From: Nitrososphaerota archaeon
GTDB lineage: Archaea > Thermoproteota > Nitrososphaeria > Nitrososphaerales > Nitrosopumilaceae
DNA: 41,048 bases
Assembly: GCA_022573895.1 (NCBI GenBank)
Contig: JACZTB010000012.1
Span: 1 to 41,048 of the forward strand
Reading direction: 5' to 3'
The notes under the pieces are model-generated. The model worked only from the letters and a program-made list of their open reading frames with translations. It did no database searches and was not told the origin of the DNA. Positions 26,304-35,181 of the stretch are shown in pieces. The stretch's first letter is position 1; each line of letters starts with the position of its first letter. Made by a program: the position numbers and the translations under genes.

Positions 26304-26903
26304 ATGACAGATCCTAAAACAAATTCAATTTTAGATGAAGGAAATAGATTATTTCTGCAAGGAAAGCTGAAAGAGGCAATTACATATTATGATAAAATTC
26401 TAAATGATAATCCAAAACACCTTAGTTCACTTAACAATAAGGGATATGCCCTAAGCAAACTTAAAGATTTTGATAACGCTATGAAGTGCTATGATGTTGC
26501 CTTAGAAATATGTCCAGGCGATCTTTCTGTATTAGTAAATAAACTCTCAACTCTTCGCAAACAAGGAAATTTTGTAGAAGCATTATCACTTTGTGAAAAA
26601 ATTTTAAAGGACAATCCAAAATACAACATTGTCTTATACCATAAAGAACGAATTTTGTTTTCTATGGAAAAATTTGATGATTCTATTTTGTGCTGTAACA
26701 GTATATTGAAAGATCATCCAGATAATAGCGATGTTTTATTTGATAAATCATGTAACCTTGTGATGCTCTCAAAAGTTGACGACTCGCTTGATCTGCTTGA
26801 ACGTGTGATCTCTCAAGGAATTCAATATAAAGTTAAAGCAAAAAAATCTAAATCATTTGAAAAATTAGCAGATAATTCTAGATTTCAAAAGTTAGTATCG
26901 TGA
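26304..26903 (+). CDS. tetratricopeptide-repeat protein
   Basis: 199 residues from ATG 26304; TTG 26295 overlaps the upstream stop. Four or five TPR units cover most of the length; the first two read as G-N-R-L-F-x-x-G-K-x-x-E-A-I-x-Y-Y-D-K-I-L and N-N-K-G-Y-A-L-S-K-L-K-D. Such proteins are scaffolds for protein-protein contacts; the partner is unknown. It is 5 nt after the reductase gene and may share its transcript. It ends adjacent to the end of convergent dph2. Confidence 0.88.
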   Translation: MTDPKTNSILDEGNRLFLQGKLKEAITYYDKILNDNPKHLSSLNNKGYALSKLKDFDNAMKCYDVALEICPGDLSVLVNKLSTLRKQGNFVEALSLCEKILKDNPKYNIVLYHKERILFSMEKFDDSILCCNSILKDHPDNSDVLFDKSCNLVMLSKVDDSLDLLERVISQGIQYKVKAKKSKSFEKLADNSRFQKLVS

Positions 26904-27899
26904 TTATAACCAATGTGGAATTTCTAAATATTCCTCAATACTCTCATTTCGTAAAATTTTGAGGAGGGCATTAGCCTGAGGTGTTGATAATACTGGCTTG
27001 TCAAACTGATTGTCTATAGAAATTCTTGGGCATGCTACTTGAACAAAAGCATCAATTCCTTTGAAATTCATTAATCTCTCATTTGTAATATCAGTAAGTG
27101 CAAATAATTGAACTTCTTTTCCTTCTTTTTCTAACTCTTTTTTAATTTTTAAAGCAAATACCTTGGATAGCTGTCCTTCTTTTAGTCCTACAATTACTCC
27201 AAATGATTTTGCTTCAGCTGCTTTGTATATTGCAAGAGTAGCTTTCTTTTTTAATTTCTGTGCAAATTCTGTAACTTCTCTTACTTCGTTAAAGTAAGGA
27301 TCTAAAACATATGTTGGTAAATTTGTTGATAGTGCAATTCCTGCTGCATGGAAATTACTTTGTCCTAAAAATACATAGGCATCTACTTCTTTTTTTAAAT
27401 CTGATGCAGGATAAAATTCACAACCAAATACTTGACCATCATTTAGTTGCCCTTTTCCTTTTCCAATTTTGACTTTAATTCCATTTTCTGTTAAAATCTT
27501 TTTAACTTTATCTATCTGATGCAAATGTTGACTGTCTGTTACCAACGAAATTGTTTTTCCTTTTAACACATCTCCACATTTTTTTGCAACACTGTCAAAT
27601 TCAACATCATCAAAAGCATCAATTAAGATTAAATTTTTTTCTGGTGATTCCATGTTTATTGTATGTCCAATATTGAATTGAATTTCTGCTCCAAGAACTT
27701 TTGAGCCAATTGTATTAAGGTCACAAGTTCCCCATGTTGTATCTGCTAAAATATATGCTGGAATTCCAAATTTTTTTGTAATTTTTACAGCCACTTCTTG
27801 AACTTGTGGTAAAATTCCATCAGGACCATTTAATGAAACTGATACTGGATTTTTATCTTTGATTTCTTTGAAAATTCTTTCTTCATCTACTACTATCAA
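26904..27899 (-). CDS. dph2: diphthamide biosynthesis protein Dph2 (radical SAM-like)
   Basis: 331 residues. Three cysteines that hold the unusual 4Fe-4S cluster are present at C59 (G-T-C-D), C160 (F-G-C-E) and C290 (A-C-P-R-I-S-I-D), at spacings close to the characterised archaeal Dph2. It moves an aminocarboxypropyl group from SAM to a histidine of elongation factor 2, the first step of diphthamide. Divergent from tiaS with a 59-nt spacer. Confidence 0.93.
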   Translation of the reverse strand: MIVVDEERIFKEIKDKNPVSVSLNGPDGILPQVQEVAVKITKKFGIPAYILADTTWGTCDLNTIGSKVLGAEIQFNIGHTINMESPEKNLILIDAFDDVEFDSVAKKCGDVLKGKTISLVTDSQHLHQIDKVKKILTENGIKVKIGKGKGQLNDGQVFGCEFYPASDLKKEVDAYVFLGQSNFHAAGIALSTNLPTYVLDPYFNEVREVTEFAQKLKKKATLAIYKAAEAKSFGVIVGLKEGQLSKVFALKIKKELEKEGKEVQLFALTDITNERLMNFKGIDAFVQVACPRISIDNQFDKPVLSTPQANALLKILRNESIEEYLEIPHWL

Positions 27900-27958
27900 T
27901 TCAGCTTGGGGATCAAACTTTATTAATTTAAATCAACTGTACTCTGCAACAACTAAAA

Positions 27959-29311
27959 ATGTCGGAATCGTTCAATCAATTTATGGTTGAAGAAACTGTT
28001 CTTAATATTGGATTTGATGATACCGATTCACCTAAAGGAATGTGTACCACGTTTTTAGCTTACAAAATTGTCGATTTACTTCAAAAACAAAAAATTGAAT
28101 TTCTTGATTTTCCAAGACTAATTCGATTTAATCCTAACATTCCGTGGAAAACTCGTGGAAATGGGGCAGTTTCACTCAGAATAAAGACTAAAAATCCTTC
28201 TAAAGTAAAAGATCAAATTAAAAATCTTGTTTCAAAATATTCTGATATTAAAAATGGAGCAAATCCTGGATTAGTATTTTTTGAAAGTGATACAATCCCT
28301 GCTGAATTTACAAATTTTAGTAACTTAGCTCTGTGGCAATTAATAAAAAGAAATTATGCAAAAAGATTTGCTAAAAAAAATGATCTTGAATTTTTCTACC
28401 AAGGAAATGGCCAGGGACTTGTTGGTGCAATTGGTGCAATAGGATATGATTTTCAAGATCACACATTAGAGCTTTTGAGCTATCGTAAAAGAACAAAATT
28501 TGGAAAAGAGAGAAAAATTTCTGCTGAAAGCGTGAAAATTATGCAAGAAAAAACTTTCCCAAATACTTTTAATAGTTTTGATACAAAAAAAGGGCGAATT
28601 TTAATTACTCCGCACGGTCCTGATCCTGTATTTTATGGTGTTAGAGGTGAAAATGTCGATTCACTAGTATATGCTACAAAGATTCTGAAAAGTGATGAAA
28701 AATTAGATGGCTACATGATCTTCAAATCTAATCAAGGTACTGGAGATCATTTGAAAAACGAATTAAATTTTGAAAACATGAAACCTTATGCTTCAGGAAA
28801 AATAACTGGAATTGTATCCAATACACCAAAAATTGTAAAAGGCGGACATGTCTTTTTCAAAATTCTTTCTAAAAGTCATGAGTTCTGGTGTGCAGTTTAC
28901 AAGCCAACAGGAATCTCATCTATTGCTTCAAATTTGATTAAGGGCGATAAAATTTGTGTAGGGGGAGGTGTTCGAAAGGCATCAAAAAAATTTCCTCGAA
29001 TCATTAATCTTGAATTTATTGATGTGATCTCTCTTGCAAAGAATATTGCAAAAACTAATCCTCATTGTAAACAATGTAACAAAAGAATGAAGTCTAAGGG
29101 AAAAAATCAGGGATTTCAGTGTATTCGATGTGGAAAGAAAGCCTCCAAAAAGGTAACTGTTGAAATTTCAAGAAAAGTCAAAAAACAACTATACATTCCA
29201 GAATTATCTGCTCATAGACACCTAACAAGACCTCTACAACGTATTGGAAAATCTAACAAAACCTCAAAATTCGATAAATCTCTTTCATGGTTTTGTGTTT
29301 ATGGAAACTAA
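27959..29311 (+). CDS. tiaS: tRNA(Ile2) 2-agmatinylcytidine synthetase
   Basis: 450 residues. G-F-D-D-T-D-S-P at about 18-25 is the kinase-like TCKD signature. The OB-fold region (about 275-350) and a C-terminal zinc ribbon (C-K-Q-C ... C-I-R-C near 362-385) are present. The enzyme attaches agmatine to the wobble C of tRNA-Ile2(CAU) so that it reads AUA, not AUG. A tRNA with a CAU anticodon, the initiator, is encoded on the opposite strand immediately downstream. An early in-frame Met at residue 9 is a possible shorter start. Confidence 0.95.
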   Translation: MSESFNQFMVEETVLNIGFDDTDSPKGMCTTFLAYKIVDLLQKQKIEFLDFPRLIRFNPNIPWKTRGNGAVSLRIKTKNPSKVKDQIKNLVSKYSDIKNGANPGLVFFESDTIPAEFTNFSNLALWQLIKRNYAKRFAKKNDLEFFYQGNGQGLVGAIGAIGYDFQDHTLELLSYRKRTKFGKERKISAESVKIMQEKTFPNTFNSFDTKKGRILITPHGPDPVFYGVRGENVDSLVYATKILKSDEKLDGYMIFKSNQGTGDHLKNELNFENMKPYASGKITGIVSNTPKIVKGGHVFFKILSKSHEFWCAVYKPTGISSIASNLIKGDKICVGGGVRKASKKFPRIINLEFIDVISLAKNIAKTNPHCKQCNKRMKSKGKNQGFQCIRCGKKASKKVTVEISRKVKKQLYIPELSAHRHLTRPLQRIGKSNKTSKFDKSLSWFCVYGN

Positions 29312-29312
29312 G

Positions 29313-29387
29313 TAGCGGGGAGTAGATTTGAACTGCTGATTTGCGGGTTATGAGCCCGCCGGGATGACCTGACTTCCCCACCCCGCT
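29313..29387 (-). tRNA. initiator tRNA-Met (CAU)
   Basis: 75 nt fold into a complete cloverleaf, no intron. Acceptor stem AGCGGGG/CCCCGCT, discriminator A at 29313; CCA is not encoded. D arm with GG, anticodon stem GCGGG/CCCGC with loop CTCATAA. The three consecutive G:C pairs above the loop and A1:U72 at the acceptor end mark an initiator rather than elongator tRNA. The T arm AGCAG/CTACT has one C:A mismatch at the middle pair (51:63). Two bases from the tiaS stop codon. Confidence 0.95.
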
Positions 29388-29409
29388 GATCGATAAAAAA
29401 GAATCTACC

Positions 29410-29417
29410 GTATATAC
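29410..29417 (-). promoter_or_regulatory. TATA box of the initiator tRNA
   Basis: GTATATAC on the minus strand, centred about 26 nt upstream of the tRNA 5' end at 29387, the standard archaeal spacing for transcription from close to the mature end. Confidence 0.6.
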
Positions 29418-29470
29418 GCTTTATCAAATTCTTGAAAGCAATTAATAGGATTTGAAAAGATAATCTTTCT

Positions 29471-30568
29471 GTGTATAAAAAAATTCGAATCATTGCCATC
29501 ATTGCTGTTGTGATATTTTCTTTTTTTGTTTTAACTTCAGAGTCAGATCCTATTCCATTACCATCACCATTGTCTACTTCAAATACTGAAAGTGCCTTTG
29601 TAATTATTTTAGCTACAAATCTTGACAAACCTCGTGCAATTGCTATTTCTGATGACAGAATTTTTGTTACAGAAAAAGATGGACGCATTAGAGTAATTCA
29701 AAACAATACTCTGTTAGAATCACCATTAGCTGTATTTCGCTCTGTTAATGTATTTGATGGAGGATTGTTAGGCATTGCACTACATCCAGATTTTTCAAAT
29801 AATCATTACATCTATGTATTTTTGAGCTATAAAGAGGATGGATATTTGTGGAATAAGATTCTGCGAATAACTGAATCTGAAAATAAATTACAAGATGCTG
29901 AAACTGTATTTGATAAAATTCCTGGCTCTAGATTTACAAATGGTGGTTTTATAAAATTTGGACCTGATGGAAAATTATATGTGGGTACTGGAACCGTTTC
30001 TGATTCATCTCATCTTCCACAAGACCTTGATTCTTTATCTGGAAAAATTTTAAGATTGAATGATGATGGTACCATTCCGGATGATAACCCATTTTCTGAT
30101 TCTCCGGTATATTCCTTGGGACATCGAAATCCTCAAGGAATGACTTGGGATGATAATGGCAACATGTTTGCAGCAGAATCTGGACCTGAAAAGAATGATG
30201 AAATTAATCTAATTCAAGCAGGAAAAAACTATGGCTGGCCTGAGCAACAATGCTCTGGAAATGATAACTTTGAAAATCCTATTCTTTGCTATGATCCAAG
30301 CATAGAACCAGGTGGCATCTTGTTTTATTCTGGAGATAAACTTGATTTTGAATCTCCATTCATAATGGCTTCTATGAGAGCAGCTAATCTTTTCCAGGTA
30401 GATTTTGAAGAGGGGCTTAGTTCCCAAAAATCTATTCTTAGTGGGATTGGTCGTGTTCGTGATGTAGTAGAAGGTCCTGATGGAAGTCTTTATGTAATTA
30501 CTTCAAATACCGATGGAAAAGGTTTTCCAGAAAAAACTGATGATAGATTATTGAGGATATTAAAATAA
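29471..30568 (+). CDS. glucose/sorbosone dehydrogenase-like beta-propeller protein
   Basis: 365 residues, start GTG 29471. An N-terminal membrane anchor or signal (about 5-22) points to export. The six-bladed propeller has G-L-L-G-I-A-L-H-P-D-F near 97-107, F-G-P-D-G-K-L-Y-V-G-T-G near 163-174, S-L-G-H-R-N-P-Q-G near 216-224 and a late G-P-D-G-S-L-Y. Family members use PQQ to oxidise sugars. In the H-N-G-G-R site expected before F-G-P-D-G, this protein has T-N-G-G-F, so the usual catalytic His is missing and activity is doubtful. It ends one base before hmgA. Confidence 0.88.
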   Translation: MYKKIRIIAIIAVVIFSFFVLTSESDPIPLPSPLSTSNTESAFVIILATNLDKPRAIAISDDRIFVTEKDGRIRVIQNNTLLESPLAVFRSVNVFDGGLLGIALHPDFSNNHYIYVFLSYKEDGYLWNKILRITESENKLQDAETVFDKIPGSRFTNGGFIKFGPDGKLYVGTGTVSDSSHLPQDLDSLSGKILRLNDDGTIPDDNPFSDSPVYSLGHRNPQGMTWDDNGNMFAAESGPEKNDEINLIQAGKNYGWPEQQCSGNDNFENPILCYDPSIEPGGILFYSGDKLDFESPFIMASMRAANLFQVDFEEGLSSQKSILSGIGRVRDVVEGPDGSLYVITSNTDGKGFPEKTDDRLLRILK

Positions 30569-30569
30569 A

Positions 30570-31826
30570 ATGCCAGACTCTTCAATTTCAAAGTTTTTTG
30601 AAAAATCAAGAAAAGAAAGATTAGATATTGTCGCAAGTTTTGCAAACCTTTCTAATGAAGAATTAGATATTTTACAAAGCAACAATGGCGGAATTTCATA
30701 TGACAAGGCAGATACAATGGCGGAAAATGTCATTGGCACATTTTCACTTCCATTAGGAATTGCAACAAATTTCAAAATTAACGGAAAAGACTACATAATT
30801 CCAATGGTTATTGAAGAACCCTCTGTAATTGCAGCAGCATCCAAAGGAGCCAAAGTTGCAAGAATTAAAGGTGGATTTGAAGTTACAGCAGACGAATCTT
30901 CCAGCATTGGTCAAATACAAGTATTAGATGTTGATATTCCTTCTGCAATTCAAAAAATTACTAATTCTTCAAATGAAATTCTTCAACTAGCAAATTCCAA
31001 AAGCAATACTTTGTCTAAAATGGGTAAAGGTGCAAAAGAGATCTCTTGTAGAGAAATTGATACACCATCTGGTAAAATGCTTATTGTCGAGATCTTAATT
31101 GACGTCGGAGATGCCATGGGTGCAAATATTACCAATACAATGTGCGAAGCTGTTTCACCCTTGATTGAAAAGATTTCAGGTGGACGAACACTACTTCGAA
31201 TATTATCAAATTATTCTACACGAAGAATCGCAAAAGCAAAAGCAGTGTTCGATAAGGAGGCTGTAGGGGGAGAGAATGTTGTTAATGATATTATTTTGGC
31301 ATTTGAATTTGCTGATAATGATGTGTATAGAGCAGTCACTCACAACAAAGGTATCATGAATGGAATCATAGCTGTTGCAAATGCAGTTGGTCAGGATAGT
31401 AGAGCCATTGAAGCTGCAGCAAATGCTTATGCTGCAAAATCTGGCAGATATCGCTCTCTTAGTACATGGAGTAAAGATGATGATGGTAATTTAGTTGGAA
31501 CCTTGGAAATTCCTCTATCCGTTGGGATTGTAGGTGGAATTGTAAATGTTCACCCCGTTGCTAAAGTTTGTACAAAGATTCTTAGAGTTTCAAGTGCACA
31601 AGAGCTTGCATGTGTAATGACTGCTGCTGGTTTGGCTCAAAATTACAGTGCTATTCGAGCTCTTGCAACTGAAGGAATTCAAAAGGGACACATGCGTCTA
31701 CACGCAAGGAACCTTGCCGTTGCTGCCGGAGCTGCACCTGAGCAGATAGATAAAATTGTTCAAAAAATGATTGAAGAAAAGAAAATTTCACTTGATAGAG
31801 CCAAAGAATTACTTGAGCAAATTTAA
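30570..31826 (+). CDS. hmgA: HMG-CoA reductase, class II
   Basis: 418 residues. The substrate site is E-E-P-S-V-I-A-A-A-S near 87-96; D-A-M-G-A-N-I-T-N-T-M-C-E-A-V follows near 178-192, and the catalytic His is in G-H-M-R-L-H-A-R-N-L-A near 376-386. The last pattern, A-R-N-x-A-V-x-A-G-A, and the E-N-x-x-G-T-F-x-x-P-L-G-I-A region near 53-66 are of the class II type best known in bacteria. It makes mevalonate for archaeal lipid isoprenoids. Start ATG one base after the upstream stop. Confidence 0.95.
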   Translation: MPDSSISKFFEKSRKERLDIVASFANLSNEELDILQSNNGGISYDKADTMAENVIGTFSLPLGIATNFKINGKDYIIPMVIEEPSVIAAASKGAKVARIKGGFEVTADESSSIGQIQVLDVDIPSAIQKITNSSNEILQLANSKSNTLSKMGKGAKEISCREIDTPSGKMLIVEILIDVGDAMGANITNTMCEAVSPLIEKISGGRTLLRILSNYSTRRIAKAKAVFDKEAVGGENVVNDIILAFEFADNDVYRAVTHNKGIMNGIIAVANAVGQDSRAIEAAANAYAAKSGRYRSLSTWSKDDDGNLVGTLEIPLSVGIVGGIVNVHPVAKVCTKILRVSSAQELACVMTAAGLAQNYSAIRALATEGIQKGHMRLHARNLAVAAGAAPEQIDKIVQKMIEEKKISLDRAKELLEQI

Positions 31827-31865
31827 AGATGCCATTATATAGCTAAAAAGTGAAAAAAATTGGAA

Positions 31866-32843
31866 ATGTCTAAAGTAAGATTTGCTATCCCTAAAGGAAG
31901 TCTAGAGGATGCTACTTTCAAACTATTAGAAAGATCTTGGACCAAAGTTACCAGAAAGAGTAAAACTTATCGAGTCTATCTAGATGATCCAAATATTGTC
32001 GTCAAGATGCTTCGCCCCCAAGAGATTCCAACTATGGTTGCAGAAGGATTGTATGATGTAGGTATTACTGGTAAAGATTGGGTAAGTGAAACAAATTCTG
32101 ATGTTGAATCTATTTTAGACTTGGAATATGGTAAAATCAGGCTAGTGATAGCTTTTCCAGACAAATATAGTTACAAAAATCTTGATGAAATGATTGCAGA
32201 TTATGGCAAGAAGAAAAAAATACTTCGTATATCTTCAGAATATCTTGCCACTGCCTCCAAATTTCTAAAACAGTCAAAGTCTTACAAAAAATATTATGGC
32301 TCCAAAGATCCCTTAATTGTAACTCCATGGGTTCGATTAGGAACTAACAAAAATGTACAAATTCATCTGTCCTTTGGTGCAACTGAGGCAAAGCCTCCTG
32401 AAGACGTAGATGCAATAATGGACGTTACTGAGACTGGTACAACTCTAAAGCAAAATAAATTGAAAATTACTGATGAAGTACTTAGCTCTACTGCACACTT
32501 GATTGCAAACAAGAAATCATTAAAGGATCCAAAAAAACGTGAAAAAATATTTGATATTGTAACCCTTATGAGAGGTGCCGTTCACGCCAAAAAATACTTG
32601 CACATTTACCTAAACGTTGAAGAAAAAAACCTAAAAAAACTTTTAACGCAGATGCCTTCCCTCAAAAAACCTACTGTAAGCCCACTTAGTGAAAAGGGAT
32701 GGTATGGAGTAAATACAGTCATCAAAAAAGACGAATTTTACAAACTTATTCCTAAACTGAGGAAGATTGCCCAAGGTCTTGTAGTTCATGAACCACGGCA
32801 AATACTAGAGCTTGAGGAGATTAAACGTGACGAAGAAAATTGA
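31866..32843 (+). CDS. hisG: ATP phosphoribosyltransferase, long form
   Basis: 325 residues from ATG 31866 (TTG 31860 is two codons longer). I-P-K-G-S-L opens the fold, V-G-I-T-G-K-D-W near 68-75 and M-D-V-T-E-T-G-T-T-L near 185-194 form the PRPP site. The C-terminal regulatory domain (about 250-325, K-P-T-V-S-P-L) marks the HisG-L form, self-sufficient without HisZ and inhibited by histidine in the family. First gene of the his operon. Confidence 0.95.
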   Translation: MSKVRFAIPKGSLEDATFKLLERSWTKVTRKSKTYRVYLDDPNIVVKMLRPQEIPTMVAEGLYDVGITGKDWVSETNSDVESILDLEYGKIRLVIAFPDKYSYKNLDEMIADYGKKKKILRISSEYLATASKFLKQSKSYKKYYGSKDPLIVTPWVRLGTNKNVQIHLSFGATEAKPPEDVDAIMDVTETGTTLKQNKLKITDEVLSSTAHLIANKKSLKDPKKREKIFDIVTLMRGAVHAKKYLHIYLNVEEKNLKKLLTQMPSLKKPTVSPLSEKGWYGVNTVIKKDEFYKLIPKLRKIAQGLVVHEPRQILELEEIKRDEEN

Positions 32844-34114
32844 TGAAAATAATCAAAGTAACTAATGTTGAAAAATTTGCAGCCAAAATTATACCAAAAC
32901 AGCCTCAAAAAAACAAAACCATAGTAGAGTCTATTCTAAAAAATGTTAAAAAAAATGGCGACAATGCAATTATACGATATGAAAAAAAATTCAGCGGCGC
33001 AAATCTTTCTTCGTTACGTTTAACCCAAACAGAGATAAAAAATGCATACTCTAAAGTTTCAAAATCTGAACTTGGTGCATTACGTTTAGCGAAAGCGCGA
33101 CTCGAAAAAACTGAATATATGATTAAATCCATCTTAAAAAATAAAATAATTAACAGCAATGGAATTAAAATTTCTAAAAAATTTATTCCGATTCAAAGTG
33201 TTGGATGTTACATACCAGGTGGATTGGCTAAATATCCAAGCTCTGTAATAATGTCTGTAGTTCCAGCTAAAGTTGCAGGTGTAAAAAGAGTTGTAGTAGT
33301 CTCTCCTCCAAATTCAGATGGAAAGATCAATCCGTTAACAATTGTTGCTGCAAATATCTGCGGTGCTGATGAAATTTACAAAACAGGTGGTGCACAATCG
33401 ATTGCAGCATTATCATATGGCACCAAGACCATTTCCAAAGTTGACAAAATTGTTGGTCCTGGAGGTTCATTTGTTACCACTGCAAAATATTTGTTAAGTG
33501 ATCGAACTGGAATCGATATGCTTGCAGGTCCTACTGAATTAGGAATTATTGCAGATAACTCAGCAAATCCAAAATTTGTTGCGCTAGATCTCATTTCTCA
33601 AGCAGAGCACAGCAGTGATACATTATGTTATTTGATTACAACTTCTGAAAAACTTGCAAAATCTGTAAGCAATATTATTTCTGAATTAATACCAAAAATT
33701 CAAAGAGGGAATTTTGTAAAGTCCAGTCTGAAAAATAATGGATTTATTGCAATCTGCCAAAATAAATCTGATATGATACAACTTGTAAATATTTTGGCGC
33801 CTGAGCACCTACAAATAATGACAAAAAATCCTGGGTCTCTTTCCTCAAAAATTACTTCACCGGGACTAATTTTGCTTGGAAACAATACTCCATCATCTGC
33901 TAGTGACTATGTTTTAGGCTCAAATCACATTCTTCCTACTAATGGATTTGGGAAAATTCGCGGTTCACTTTCAGTTCTGGACTTTATCAAGGTAAACACT
34001 CAGATTACTTGCACAAAATCGTCATTATCCAAACTTTCAAAATACCTTCAAGTTTTAACAAATGCTGAAGGGCTTCCTAATCACTATGAAGCAGTTCGAG
34101 GTAGATTAAAATGA
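32843..34114 (+). CDS. hisD: histidinol dehydrogenase
   Basis: 423 residues from the ATG at 32843 that shares one base with the hisG stop (TGATG). Y-I-P-G-G-L-A-K-Y-P-S-S near 119-130, G-G-A-Q-S-I-A-A-L near 180-188, K-I-V-G-P-G, I-D-M-L-A-G-P-T-E near 226-234, and Q-A-E-H near 251-254 with a C-terminal H-Y-E-A-V-R-G-R are all canonical. It oxidises histidinol to histidine in two steps. Overlaps hisC by 4 nt. Confidence 0.97.
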   Translation: MKIIKVTNVEKFAAKIIPKQPQKNKTIVESILKNVKKNGDNAIIRYEKKFSGANLSSLRLTQTEIKNAYSKVSKSELGALRLAKARLEKTEYMIKSILKNKIINSNGIKISKKFIPIQSVGCYIPGGLAKYPSSVIMSVVPAKVAGVKRVVVVSPPNSDGKINPLTIVAANICGADEIYKTGGAQSIAALSYGTKTISKVDKIVGPGGSFVTTAKYLLSDRTGIDMLAGPTELGIIADNSANPKFVALDLISQAEHSSDTLCYLITTSEKLAKSVSNIISELIPKIQRGNFVKSSLKNNGFIAICQNKSDMIQLVNILAPEHLQIMTKNPGSLSSKITSPGLILLGNNTPSSASDYVLGSNHILPTNGFGKIRGSLSVLDFIKVNTQITCTKSSLSKLSKYLQVLTNAEGLPNHYEAVRGRLK

Positions 34115-35181
34115 AAAAAAACTGGTTTGAAGAAAAAACAAAGAAATTTTCTTTGATTGGTGGTTATCAAAAACCTGAACTAAATTATGATTCACTAAAG
34201 CTTGATTCCAATGAAAACTATGTCATCTCAAAACAGTTTCAAAATGACATTATATCATCAGCAAGAAAAAGTTCTGATGTAAGAGAATATCCACTAGGTG
34301 GAGTAGAACGCTTAATCCAGATGATATCTAAATTTGTTAAAATGCCCTCTTCAATGATTGGTGTTGGTAACGGATCTGATCAAATTTTAGATCTGATACT
34401 TTCTAATTTTGCATCAAAGCAGACCAAAGTTCTTACATCTAATCCTACTTTTGGATTTTTTGAAGAGCGGTGTAAATTATATTCAATTCCTTTGATTACA
34501 ATTCCATTTTCAAATGATATGAAACTAGACATTAAAGATTTTGCAAAGCAATCTAAAAATGCAGACATACTCTATCTTGATTCTCCAAACAATCCTACAG
34601 GATTTCAATTTCCAAAAAATGAACTACAAAGACTCGTCAAATCTTTTAATGGTCTTGTAATAATTGACGAGGCCTATGGGGAATTTGGCAATTACTCTCT
34701 ATCCAGTATGGTAAAAACCCAAGAAAATTTGATTGTTGTACAAACTCTTTCAAAATCATTTGGGTTGGCTGGACTTCGACTCGGATATTTTATTGCAAAT
34801 AAAAAATTCACCAATACCTTTATGAATATTCTACAATATCCATATCCTCTAAGCACCATCACCATTGAATCTGGCATTCTAGCTCTAGAAAAACCAAAAC
34901 TTATGAAAGACGCAGCAAGCAACATCAAACTTGAAAGGAAAAGAATTATTGATAATTTACGGAAATATGATTCCTTTCAAGTCTTTGATTCCAAGGCTAA
35001 TTTTGTGCTGTTTGACGCTCATGGGATCTACAAACGCGTCTATTCAGCACTTGCTGAGCAAGGAATTTCAATTCGAAAACTAGGAAAAATAGGAGATCAT
35101 GAAGGATGTCTTAGAGTAACAGTTGGAACAAAAGAGATGAACTCTAAATTTTTACTTGCTATTCGTGATTTGCTGGGATGA
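34111..35181 (+). CDS. hisC: histidinol-phosphate aminotransferase
   Basis: 356 residues, PLP enzyme. L-D-S-N-E-N-Y near 30-36, V-G-N-G-S-D-Q-I-L-D near 88-97, D-S-P-N-N-P-T-G near 153-160, D-E-A-Y near 185 and S-L-S-K-S-F-G-L-A-G-L-R with the PLP lysine near 215. It converts imidazole-acetol phosphate to histidinol phosphate. ATGA overlaps on both sides show tight coupling within the operon. Confidence 0.95.
   Translation: MKKNWFEEKTKKFSLIGGYQKPELNYDSLKLDSNENYVISKQFQNDIISSARKSSDVREYPLGGVERLIQMISKFVKMPSSMIGVGNGSDQILDLILSNFASKQTKVLTSNPTFGFFEERCKLYSIPLITIPFSNDMKLDIKDFAKQSKNADILYLDSPNNPTGFQFPKNELQRLVKSFNGLVIIDEAYGEFGNYSLSSMVKTQENLIVVQTLSKSFGLAGLRLGYFIANKKFTNTFMNILQYPYPLSTITIESGILALEKPKLMKDAASNIKLERKRIIDNLRKYDSFQVFDSKANFVLFDAHGIYKRVYSALAEQGISIRKLGKIGDHEGCLRVTVGTKEMNSKFLLAIRDLLG

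Noticed and set aside
29308-29688. 126-codon minus-strand ORF across the tRNA region
   Set aside because: It overlaps the tRNA gene and the start of the sugar-dehydrogenase-like gene, and its product is low-complexity with no domain.
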